From Lachnospiraceae bacterium (GTDB lineage Bacteria; Bacillota; Clostridia; Lachnospirales; Lachnospiraceae), in assembly GCA_021153185.1 (NCBI GenBank), contig JAGKTY010000014.1, positions 1 to 57,061 on the forward strand: DNA of 57,061 nt, read 5' to 3'. Positions 8,600 to 16,488 of this stretch are shown piece after piece. The position numbers and the translations under genes were made by a program. How positions within the stretch are numbered: the stretch's first letter is position 1; the number at the start of each line of letters is the position of its first letter. A model generated the notes under the pieces. The model had not been told where the DNA came from and did no database searches. It saw nothing but the letters and a program-made list of their open reading frames with translations.

Positions 8600-9505
8600 A
8601 TGGAATTCAATCAACAGTTTTTTGATGAAGAAATCCTTTGGGATTTTAAGGTAACCAGAAAGCGCAAAAAAATATGGGCAACCGAGTTAAACATGCTAGC
8701 CGAGTTCGACCGTATCTGCAAAAAGCACGAACTTACTTATTTTGCAGATTCCGGCACACTCCTTGGTGCAGTGCGTCATCAAGGCTTTATCCCTTGGGAT
8801 GATGACATTGATCTTACAATGTTTCGACCGGATTACGAGCGTATGAAAGAAATCATGCGCAGGGAACTTCCTGATTATTACGAGTTGCAAGATGAAAAAA
8901 CAGAGTTTGGCGTACAATCCTTTTCACAAATTCGTGATCGGCGTACATCCGCTGTTCAATATTATGACGCACCACTAGAATACAACCAAGGCATCTTTAT
9001 CGATATTTTTCCATTTGATGATGCTTGTGATACACCCGATGCAATACCACAGCATATTCAAATGATATTTGAATTCTGGATTGCATTATCTGATTATGAT
9101 ACGTTTCAAACATTGATAAATCAAAACATCCCTTTTGCAACTCCTATTGATATTCTCAAGTTTGCTGCAAATGACACCTCCAGACAAAGCATCGACTTGT
9201 TTAACTCGTTTTGTCTGCAAAATTTTGGACAAACGTCCAAAATCAACTATTTTACCTTTGAGGCACCGAATCCCGGAAATGGCTATTTACGCGAATGGTA
9301 TGACGAAATTGTCTATCTCCCATTTCATGATATGATGATTCCGGCTCCATCCCGCTACGAAGAGGTGCTCACACATTTCTATGGCGATTATATGAATCCT
9401 GTAAAAGGTGCTTCCTATCATGAGGGAATCCCTATGGATCCGGATACCCCTTATGTTGATACCATTTTTAACCATTGGCAAAACCATAATATATCTGCCA
9501 ACTAA
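8600..9505 (+). CDS. licD: LicD-type phosphocholine transferase
   Basis: LicD uses CDP-choline to attach phosphocholine to a glycan. This 301-residue protein carries FADSGTLLGAVRHQGFIPWD and then DDIDL near residues 48-72, the conserved core with the metal-binding acidic pair, followed by GIFIDIFPFDD near 130. The C-terminal region (YLPFHDMMIPAPSRYEEVL, then HFYGDYM) is the other conserved block of the family. AAAGGATGAG ends 4 bases before ATG 8600. It is the only plus-strand gene of the island. Its stop overlaps by 4 bases the end of the convergent 1058-residue gene, and there is no terminator between them. Acceptor is unknown; a flagellin glycan or a teichoic-acid-like polymer are both possible. 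Confidence 0.9.
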   Translation: MEFNQQFFDEEILWDFKVTRKRKKIWATELNMLAEFDRICKKHELTYFADSGTLLGAVRHQGFIPWDDDIDLTMFRPDYERMKEIMRRELPDYYELQDEKTEFGVQSFSQIRDRRTSAVQYYDAPLEYNQGIFIDIFPFDDACDTPDAIPQHIQMIFEFWIALSDYDTFQTLINQNIPFATPIDILKFAANDTSRQSIDLFNSFCLQNFGQTSKINYFTFEAPNPGNGYLREWYDEIVYLPFHDMMIPAPSRYEEVLTHFYGDYMNPVKGASYHEGIPMDPDTPYVDTIFNHWQNHNISAN

Positions 9506-12500
9506 AAACTCTCGTTGATGACCGACACAACTGCTGTTGCGAGATCATAATACACTCGTCTGCTAAAATGATTGATACTATCTTCATAATCTGCCTGTGA
9601 CTCAATAAAATCGCCCATGTGGATTAAGCGGACGCGTTCTTTCTTTTCTATAAACTTTTCCATCATGCGATTGATGCTGGCGTGCTGTAACTCATGATGT
9701 TCGAATTCCACATTATCGCCTTCATACGCAATTTCACTTCCAAGCAAAAATATAAACACCGGACTGCCCGGCACATGTGTATAGATATATTCTAAATTCT
9801 GCTCAAGCAATTCAACCGGCGTGATGCCAACAAACTCCCACGTATTGCGAAATTGTTCCAACACTTCTCTTGTAAATGGATACGCGTGATTTGGTAAAGT
9901 CCCATCAATATATCCCTGCCAGTTTTTCTCATCGGTAAGATCAAAATTTACGCTGCCAAAACTAATCATCTGCCCAGTCTGTTTATGTCGATAAAGACCT
10001 GCATGCCCATCCGGCAACATGCTAAAGCATATGATATGGTATGGCTTTTCAAACAGCTTTGTTTCAAAATCACCTCTATCAAGAAATGGTGCATCCCTTA
10101 AAAGCATATCGATTTGCTCTTTTTTTAATGTCGCTCCCTCTATCACATGAACCGAATGGTTTTGACCGGCTACCACCACACCCTTTTCGCTGACATAGTT
10201 AAACTCTGTGGTGATTCGACCACCGATAAGATACGCTTCAATCGCACTCATATCGCACGGTCCTTTTAAAAGGATACGCATACGCGTATCTCGTTTTTGC
10301 GGTGTACTACTATTGGTTACTTCAGTGTTAATCCAATCAATTGGTACATATGGTTTAAGCTCTGCTGCCACCGGCTGTACGATTTCAAATACCGGTGAAC
10401 CTATCTGTTGATACACCCACTGTTCGATATGCATCCCCAATATGCGGCAAGAAAATAAAAAGTGCTCCATTTTTTTCTGCCGCATGTCAAAGCAATAAAA
10501 TCCAACCAGTCCATACTCGCCAAATCTATCCTTCACCTGTACATATCCGCACTTATTCCAATCATCAGATATCAATTTTTCAAGCTCTTGTTTACTACTT
10601 CGATTCTTTGTATAATTCAGCTGATTACTGCGCATCACAAGTTCCGCAATACGATCAAGCATTGGATAACAATCTGATACTATTTCCACTTGTATTGCCG
10701 AATCCTTAAGGAATGCTTCACTCGAATCATACTGCTCCTGCTCACACTTCTTTTTCTCAAGCAATTGATACTGCTTATGTCTCGTATGTGCCAAATCTTT
10801 CTTTTCTAAAGCTGCTACATACTTTGCCAGATATGGAATAATATCCGGCAAAGCTGTCATAAGCCCGTCAAGCTGGTACTTTGCTTCCTCAAGATTTCTT
10901 TTGTTATCATCGATAAAAAGTACATTCGCAGGCCTAAGGTTCATATCTGCCAATTTCTTTACGAGTTGTCTTCCCTTCGGCTCCCAATTAATATGATTAA
11001 ACACAAACAGGTCTTTCAAATTAGCTTCTTCTAGTTTATCCAGTACCGGTTTCTCATCATTTTTTGAACTAATTGAATTGACAATACCGCAATCGACCAA
11101 GTCTCTGATTAACTTCTCATGTTCACTTGAAATGATCACATCTTCTTCACTAATAGTTCCATGCCAAAATGTATCATCCATATCCCAAACAATTAATTTG
11201 ATTTTATCAAACGGAAAATCCTGATATGGTTGCTTTTTATTCACAAACTGACAGTTTGGTTTACACAATTCAGACAACAACAATCTTTGCTCACTCGTCA
11301 TTGCTGCCAGGTCGGCTTCTTCTACAATCAAAGCATCGACAAAAGGATTTTTGTATAATCCGGCTAACTCCCGGATATCCTGATAGACTTCTTCCGTTTC
11401 TTTTGCAATCTGATACAATGCATCTTTCTGTTCGATTCCAACAAGCATGGCACACGGATATTGCATACGAAGAAGTTTCAAATCTGCACCAAGCCCGCAA
11501 CCTATTTCCAAAACTCCAAATACATCGTTTGGATTTTGCTTCATCTGCTCTACTACATTCCGATTTGGTTTTGCATAATCAAAAATATGAAAACCATACA
11601 GTTGGATAAATAATTCCTGATGTGATATCAATAATTCATTTACATTGTCTTTCTTGGCAAAGCTTTGACTTCCTGCGTGATAGATGTAACTGTTCTTGCA
11701 AGTAAGCAAACGATAACCTGCTTTTTGGATTTCCATGCTGAGCGCATCGTCTTCAAAATATCCCGGCGTAAATGCTTCATTCATACCACCGGCTTTTTTC
11801 CAAACATCACCTCTAATCAGCATAGAAAAACCCGACAGCCTCACGCGCTCCTCGTATGGTTGCATGAGCGGAATATTTAGACTTCTTCCATATGCAAGAT
11901 ATTCCTCCACTGACTCAAAAGAATGCGTATCTTCTTGCTCATTTCCGGCATAGTTAGAATAGCTTCCGGTCGCACCGATATCTTCTGACTCATAGAGGCC
12001 CATACGTAGCCAAAACAATGCATTGTCAACAAGCCTTGTATCGTTATTTAACAAGTATATATCATAATCACCGAATCCTTCTTTTTTTGCTATTTCAACG
12101 CCCTGATTACAAGCAACAGAAAAACCCTTATTCTCAGAATTTTCCAAAAGCAATATATCTTCTTGTTCCCTAAGCCAATCTACAATTCCATCTTCCGATG
12201 CATTGTCCACGACAATCATGCTATAACTTCCGGGCAAGAGAGTCTGTCTGATACTTTCAATATTATGAATCTGAAACATTCGGCAATTATACGATACAAT
12301 CACAATCGCAACCGGTTTCACAGTAATATCGTAGTTCTGTTTCAGTTCATCTATCTGAGCTGAAATTGCCCCGTAATCTTCTTCGTTGTCACAATACAAA
12401 AGCGCATTTTCAAAACACAAATAGGCTTGATTGACATTAAAGCCACAGTAATAAAAGCCCAGCAGGAAATATAATTCATAATTTTTGTTATTTTCCTTAA

Positions 12501-12678
12501 GTCCCTTCCTAATTGCGTAAAACATGCCATCGCCGTCACCTTCTGCCTGGCATATACTAGCTTCAAGCACTGCAATCACATCATCGTATGACATATCTGC
12601 TTCGAGATACTGATTCAGTAATGTTCTTGCCTCTATGAAATTCCCTTGATTTAGCGCTTCGCTAATTTGTTTTTTCAT
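9502..12678 (-). CDS. Four-part protein: helical repeat, GT2 glycosyltransferase, methyltransferase-like, FkbH-like HAD, unknown C-terminus
   Basis: This 1058-residue protein looks like a fusion. Residues 1-120 are helical and TPR-like. Residues 122-345 are a family 2 glycosyltransferase (VAIVIVSYN, VVDNASEDG, NSENKGFSVACNQG, LLNNDTRL, PGYFEDDAL). Residues ~388-480 resemble a SAM-binding domain (VLEIGCGLGADLKLL). Residues ~495-800 are FkbH-like: an HAD domain with VWDMDDTFWHG (Asp499 and Asp501) and FIDDNKRNLEEAK, then a GNAT-like part containing MRSNQLNYTKNRSS. FkbH-type enzymes dephosphorylate and transfer glyceryl groups or act in sugar modification. Residues ~825-1058 are unassigned; they may be SGNH-like. 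It is the last gene of the sigma-A operon, 28 bases after the preceding gene. A role in building an unusual glycan is inferred. Confidence 0.8.
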   Translation of the reverse strand: MKKQISEALNQGNFIEARTLLNQYLEADMSYDDVIAVLEASICQAEGDGDGMFYAIRKGLKENNKNYELYFLLGFYYCGFNVNQAYLCFENALLYCDNEEDYGAISAQIDELKQNYDITVKPVAIVIVSYNCRMFQIHNIESIRQTLLPGSYSMIVVDNASEDGIVDWLREQEDILLLENSENKGFSVACNQGVEIAKKEGFGDYDIYLLNNDTRLVDNALFWLRMGLYESEDIGATGSYSNYAGNEQEDTHSFESVEEYLAYGRSLNIPLMQPYEERVRLSGFSMLIRGDVWKKAGGMNEAFTPGYFEDDALSMEIQKAGYRLLTCKNSYIYHAGSQSFAKKDNVNELLISHQELFIQLYGFHIFDYAKPNRNVVEQMKQNPNDVFGVLEIGCGLGADLKLLRMQYPCAMLVGIEQKDALYQIAKETEEVYQDIRELAGLYKNPFVDALIVEEADLAAMTSEQRLLLSELCKPNCQFVNKKQPYQDFPFDKIKLIVWDMDDTFWHGTISEEDVIISSEHEKLIRDLVDCGIVNSISSKNDEKPVLDKLEEANLKDLFVFNHINWEPKGRQLVKKLADMNLRPANVLFIDDNKRNLEEAKYQLDGLMTALPDIIPYLAKYVAALEKKDLAHTRHKQYQLLEKKKCEQEQYDSSEAFLKDSAIQVEIVSDCYPMLDRIAELVMRSNQLNYTKNRSSKQELEKLISDDWNKCGYVQVKDRFGEYGLVGFYCFDMRQKKMEHFLFSCRILGMHIEQWVYQQIGSPVFEIVQPVAAELKPYVPIDWINTEVTNSSTPQKRDTRMRILLKGPCDMSAIEAYLIGGRITTEFNYVSEKGVVVAGQNHSVHVIEGATLKKEQIDMLLRDAPFLDRGDFETKLFEKPYHIICFSMLPDGHAGLYRHKQTGQMISFGSVNFDLTDEKNWQGYIDGTLPNHAYPFTREVLEQFRNTWEFVGITPVELLEQNLEYIYTHVPGSPVFIFLLGSEIAYEGDNVEFEHHELQHASINRMMEKFIEKKERVRLIHMGDFIESQADYEDSINHFSRRVYYDLATAVVSVINESF

Positions 12679-12706
12679 GCTTTTTCCTACTGTTATCTGT
12701 TACCGG

Positions 12707-14473
12707 TTATAAATACTCCTCGGGTACATTTGTTATGAGATCGGTCATTCCCAAATACGCATATTTGGTTAAATCGAAATCTTTTCTCTTTTTCTTCTGC
12801 CCAAACAGAGGTTCCACCCCTGTCCACATGCGAACCGGTATTTGTTGCTCTTTGATATAATCAAGTGTCTCTTGATTGATTGCCATTCCATAGATGCTCG
12901 GATGAAGAGCATCTGCGTGATATTTTTTTGCGCCTTCCAAACACACAATCGCATCGCCTGATAACGTACCCGTCTTGGCATCCGGATTAAGTTTCTTAAC
13001 CAGACCTACTGATTCATGATTGAAAGAGGAATAAACAATGTTGTTTTCCAATCCATACGCATCCACAAGTTCAATTACTTTTTCTTCCATTCCTTCGTAT
13101 CGGACAACACTATTTTTAAGTTCAATGTTAATCTGTAAATTATTTTTCTCACAATATGGTTTCAAACATACAAACACTTCTTCTAAAGTTGGAACCGATA
13201 ACGTCTGACCTTTTTTATCTATATATTCTTCTTTTTTACCGGATGGGGTGATTGCATACGATTTAATCTCTGATAATGTATATTCTGCGACCCCGCCATG
13301 CCCTGTTGTAGTACGATCTAACTTCTCATCATGGATGACAACCATCTCTCCATCTTTTGTAAGCTGCACATCGAGCTCAATTCCGGTAATACCATCTAAC
13401 TTTGCAGCTTCTTCAAATGCAAGTAATGTATTTTCCGGATAGCGCATACTACAACCTCTATGTGCCCAAATATTAACATTTCCTGCCGGAAGCTCTGTAA
13501 GTGATACACAGTGATTGGTACGCTCCTTTAAGAACGCTTCCATCTGTTTCGCCATCCAGATGCTCTCTGTATCAGTAAGTCCCACATGTTCTTCCAATAA
13601 CTCGCCGCTAACTCTTTTCACGAACATTGCAAGCTCATATTGTAATCCGCTTCCCTCAAACGGAAAATCGTAGACTTCTATCTGTCTTGGATTCTCGTGA
13701 TGCACTTCCACATGCTTTGTCAGCCACCATGGAGAAGGTACTTGGATATAACCCTTTTCTCCTGCGATAATCAGCTCACCTTCTGATTTTACGCCAAGTC
13801 CGGTCTTTACAGTTGCACATCCATTCTCATACATATACATGACTTTGGTATACGAGTCAGTACCGGTTACACATGGTAAAGACCAGGCAAAGCGGCCTTT
13901 TTCCTGAGTGCCTAATAGCTTAACAACAGGAAGCAACACATAGCTTCCCAGTTCTGTAAAGCTACCGCCATATTCCCCCCATATCTCGCGGAGTGATGCA
14001 CTGCCAAGCTTTGTAAAGCAGCTTTCCACATCATGTACCTGTCCAATCACGCCATCAGCAAGGAGCTTTAATATCCCAAGGAAGCCCGGGCAATATGCTG
14101 TTTTCACCGCTTCCATTAAGATAACCTGCTGTGTTTTCGCAAGTGCATATAGCTCTGCTGCTTCGTCTCCGCACATCGTCATAGGCTTTTCACAAAGCAC
14201 ATGCTTTTTTGCATTTATAGCCTCTCTAATATAATCAGCATGCGTCTCATGTGGCGTTGCAATATAAACTGCATCAACCTGATCAAACAGTTGTTTCAAA
14301 TCATCTGTCACGCATATTGTTTTTGGTAACCCCATTCTCTCCGCAAAATCTCTCGCACTTTCCACCGTTGGATTATAAACGGCTGTTACGCTCACTTCTC
14401 CTACAAGTTTACTTGCACCTGCGAAACGCTCTGCAATGCGGCCTGTTCCCAGGATTCCAATTCGCACTATCAC
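12707..14473 (-). CDS. Fusion of Gfo/Idh/MocA dehydrogenase and glycerophosphodiester phosphodiesterase
   Basis: Residues 1-~325 are a Gfo/Idh/MocA NAD(P)-dependent oxidoreductase: the Rossmann start RIGILGTGRIAERF, ATPHETHADY, and the lysine motif EKP at 95-97. Residues ~334-588 are a GDPD TIM barrel: AHRG (His338), PENT, GIELDVQ (Glu366, Asp368), HDEKLDRTT (His381) and INIELKN. The family cleaves glycerophosphodiesters to an alcohol and glycerol-3-phosphate. No signal peptide is visible, so it acts in the cytoplasm. Beside licABC, glycerophosphocholine is an attractive substrate because it would give choline plus glycerol-3-phosphate; that is inference. The stop overlaps nothing, but its start overlaps the upstream isomerase gene by 4 bases. 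The fusion is unusual, and both halves keep their key motifs. Confidence 0.87.
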   Translation of the reverse strand: MIVRIGILGTGRIAERFAGASKLVGEVSVTAVYNPTVESARDFAERMGLPKTICVTDDLKQLFDQVDAVYIATPHETHADYIREAINAKKHVLCEKPMTMCGDEAAELYALAKTQQVILMEAVKTAYCPGFLGILKLLADGVIGQVHDVESCFTKLGSASLREIWGEYGGSFTELGSYVLLPVVKLLGTQEKGRFAWSLPCVTGTDSYTKVMYMYENGCATVKTGLGVKSEGELIIAGEKGYIQVPSPWWLTKHVEVHHENPRQIEVYDFPFEGSGLQYELAMFVKRVSGELLEEHVGLTDTESIWMAKQMEAFLKERTNHCVSLTELPAGNVNIWAHRGCSMRYPENTLLAFEEAAKLDGITGIELDVQLTKDGEMVVIHDEKLDRTTTGHGGVAEYTLSEIKSYAITPSGKKEEYIDKKGQTLSVPTLEEVFVCLKPYCEKNNLQINIELKNSVVRYEGMEEKVIELVDAYGLENNIVYSSFNHESVGLVKKLNPDAKTGTLSGDAIVCLEGAKKYHADALHPSIYGMAINQETLDYIKEQQIPVRMWTGVEPLFGQKKKRKDFDLTKYAYLGMTDLITNVPEEYL

Positions 14474-15417
14474 TTGGCATTCTCCTTCTTCATACGAATA
14501 ATTTCATCTCGAAAATACTCACCAATCTTACAGATGGTATGTAACACTATCTCGTCCATTCCCTCCATAAAGGTATTCATACAAGGAAATGTCTCAAAGT
14601 TGAGCGTACCATCATAATTAGCTTTCGCTAATTCTGTCATCACAGCATCCCAGTCAAGTCCTTTCGCGTTATCTCCTGCAAAGGTGTATGGCATTTGATG
14701 TAAATCTCCGATTCCGTCATTTTCATGTAAATGCAGAATTTTTATACGCTTGCCTGCTTTTTGGATATAGGTAACTGCATCCCTTTTTGTAAGCTGCAAG
14801 TGTCCGGTATCCATACAGATACCAAACAATTCCTCGCCGGCAATGTCATTGAGCGTATCAACATACCAAATGGCATCGTTTACATCGGAACAAACGCCTT
14901 CTGTAATCCGACCTCCTACACTCTCATATAGATTTTCTACGCAAGCCCCAATTTTATATTCTTTGAGAAGGGGAATCAGTGACTTGAAATAACTTAGATT
15001 ATACGCACGCTCACCGTCTCGTCCGATGCGGTACTGCAATTTTGCCGGATGAATGACCGTCCAAGGAGCTCCAATTTCCCTGGCAAATGCCAAGCTTTTT
15101 GGTATCACATTTTTCATCGTATATTCATTTTGCTTCTCTTTTCCATACACAAAATAAGGATATGGTGCGTGCATTTGCGATGGACTAAGTCCATTTTTTT
15201 CCATTGCGTACTTGTGCTGCCTTGCAAAATTTAGCAATTCTTCCAAACTTGCATCAAAAAAAGGATTCAGTCTTCCCGCATAGATGTCACTGTTTTTCAG
15301 ATAAGTATCTAAGCTAAAATCCACTTTTGTAAATCCGGCTTCTGCAATAAGGCGATATCCTTCCTCAATTGTTCTCTCAGGCATAATTCCTTTTGTATGT
15401 ACGCCAACCTCGATCAT
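14470..15417 (-). CDS. Sugar phosphate isomerase/epimerase-like TIM barrel
   Basis: A 315-residue protein of the AP-endonuclease-2 / xylose-isomerase-like TIM-barrel family, which includes IolE, IolI and many epimerases. Visible marks are the N-terminal strand IEVGVHTKG, ENLYESVGG near 160 (a metal-ligand Glu), GICMDTGHLQL near 200 (Asp and His ligands), ILHLHENDGIGDLHQMPY near 230 and LNFETFP near 275 (Glu ligand). These metal-binding residues appear intact. It overlaps the next gene by 4 bases (ATGA type), so it is coupled to the dehydrogenase/GDPD fusion. In inositol-type pathways such isomerases work with Gfo/Idh/MocA dehydrogenases on keto-sugars, which matches the neighbours. The exact reaction cannot be read from sequence. 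Confidence 0.82.
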   Translation of the reverse strand: MIEVGVHTKGIMPERTIEEGYRLIAEAGFTKVDFSLDTYLKNSDIYAGRLNPFFDASLEELLNFARQHKYAMEKNGLSPSQMHAPYPYFVYGKEKQNEYTMKNVIPKSLAFAREIGAPWTVIHPAKLQYRIGRDGERAYNLSYFKSLIPLLKEYKIGACVENLYESVGGRITEGVCSDVNDAIWYVDTLNDIAGEELFGICMDTGHLQLTKRDAVTYIQKAGKRIKILHLHENDGIGDLHQMPYTFAGDNAKGLDWDAVMTELAKANYDGTLNFETFPCMNTFMEGMDEIVLHTICKIGEYFRDEIIRMKKENAK

Positions 15418-15432
15418 GGTCTTCTCCCATTT

Positions 15433-16488
15433 CTAATAAAATTCATCATTATAATATTCATACGCAACGCCCATCTGCGTCAGCTGTTTGCGAATCTCGT
15501 TGTAGAAACTGTTACAAATCAAAACCAGACGCTTGTTTTGATCCAATCGCATAATTTCGTCAGGGCTCTTAATCTCTGTCTCATAAAAACTTTCCCCCCA
15601 TCTTTTCGCATTGTTGTCAACAACAAATACAGGAGGATATTTTTCTCCCCAAGTCTTCATATAATTGGTCGCCATGGCACCGGCGCCAAATAACACAATC
15701 TGTTTCCCTTCTTGTGCAAGCACATCTTCAAAATGAAATTGCTTCTCAAAGCGATCTGCTAACGCCTTTTGCAATCGGAGCATTTCAGGAATAAGTGGTT
15801 TAGGCATTACATCGTACAGCCCTGTTGTATTGAATATAAAATATCCATCATAACAGGTTTTCATAAGTGCGCCCAAAATGTGATTCCAGTCTGTCGCCAT
15901 ATGTCCCCTACCCATTGTAAAGGTAAATGGCATCTGTCTCTGACAGTTCCCGCCATCGTTATCATTGACATGGATAAGCTTAAGCCTACTCCCCAGTTGC
16001 ATAATCATGTCTGCAATATTCTTCGAAAGAACATTGGCATTTCCTATATCAATTGCCGCCCCCACCTGGATTCCCGGATATCTCTTTTCTAATTCATTGC
16101 ATGCCCCAATCAGTTCCTCCGCATCCGAATATGCACCATATGTATATTTTCCATTCTTCTGTATATAGCCATTTTCAATATAAATTGGAATTTGTTTTTC
16201 AGCCAGGTAGACTCCGGCTTCTGACACATATTGAAATAGTAGTTCTTCGTCTGCAATTTCCCTTGTATCGAGCACAATGTAACAGTCTTTCTCACTTGCA
16301 AACCGTGCAGCCTCAATCAACGCATTATTTGACTGTGTTGCCACTTTAATACATACGCCGCACATATTAGCACGCGCTAATTCATTGGTATATTCCTTGC
16401 TCCCAAACGCCAACTCCACAAGCGTAAAACCTGCATCTTCAATCAGTTCAACGTCAACATTTCCATGCAATTGTACTCCTAGCTTCAT
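15433..16488 (-). CDS. TIM-barrel isomerase/epimerase with a C-terminal Rossmann-like domain
   Basis: Residues 1-~245 resemble the isomerase at 14470-15417: ELIEDAGFTLVELAFG at the start, GAAIDIGNANVL near 165, LIHVNDNDGGNCQRQMPFTF near 195, and YFIFNTTGLYD near 235. Here the usual third metal-ligand Glu (NFETF in the sister) reads FNTTG, so metal binding or the reaction may differ. Residues ~260-351 form a small nucleotide-binding-like domain (GKQIVLFGAGAMATNYMK, VFVVDNNAKRWGESF, RLVLICNSFYNEIRKQL), a type often seen attached to polysaccharide enzymes. It starts overlapping the 848-residue transferase gene by 4 bases. The call to family is good; a scaffolding or altered catalytic role is possible. 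Confidence 0.78.
   Translation of the reverse strand: MKLGVQLHGNVDVELIEDAGFTLVELAFGSKEYTNELARANMCGVCIKVATQSNNALIEAARFASEKDCYIVLDTREIADEELLFQYVSEAGVYLAEKQIPIYIENGYIQKNGKYTYGAYSDAEELIGACNELEKRYPGIQVGAAIDIGNANVLSKNIADMIMQLGSRLKLIHVNDNDGGNCQRQMPFTFTMGRGHMATDWNHILGALMKTCYDGYFIFNTTGLYDVMPKPLIPEMLRLQKALADRFEKQFHFEDVLAQEGKQIVLFGAGAMATNYMKTWGEKYPPVFVVDNNAKRWGESFYETEIKSPDEIMRLDQNKRLVLICNSFYNEIRKQLTQMGVAYEYYNDEFY

Noticed and set aside
8480..8600. Search for tetranucleotide repeats at the licA start, as used for phase switching in Haemophilus
   Set aside because: Only two CATT units occur; no slippage-prone tract is present.
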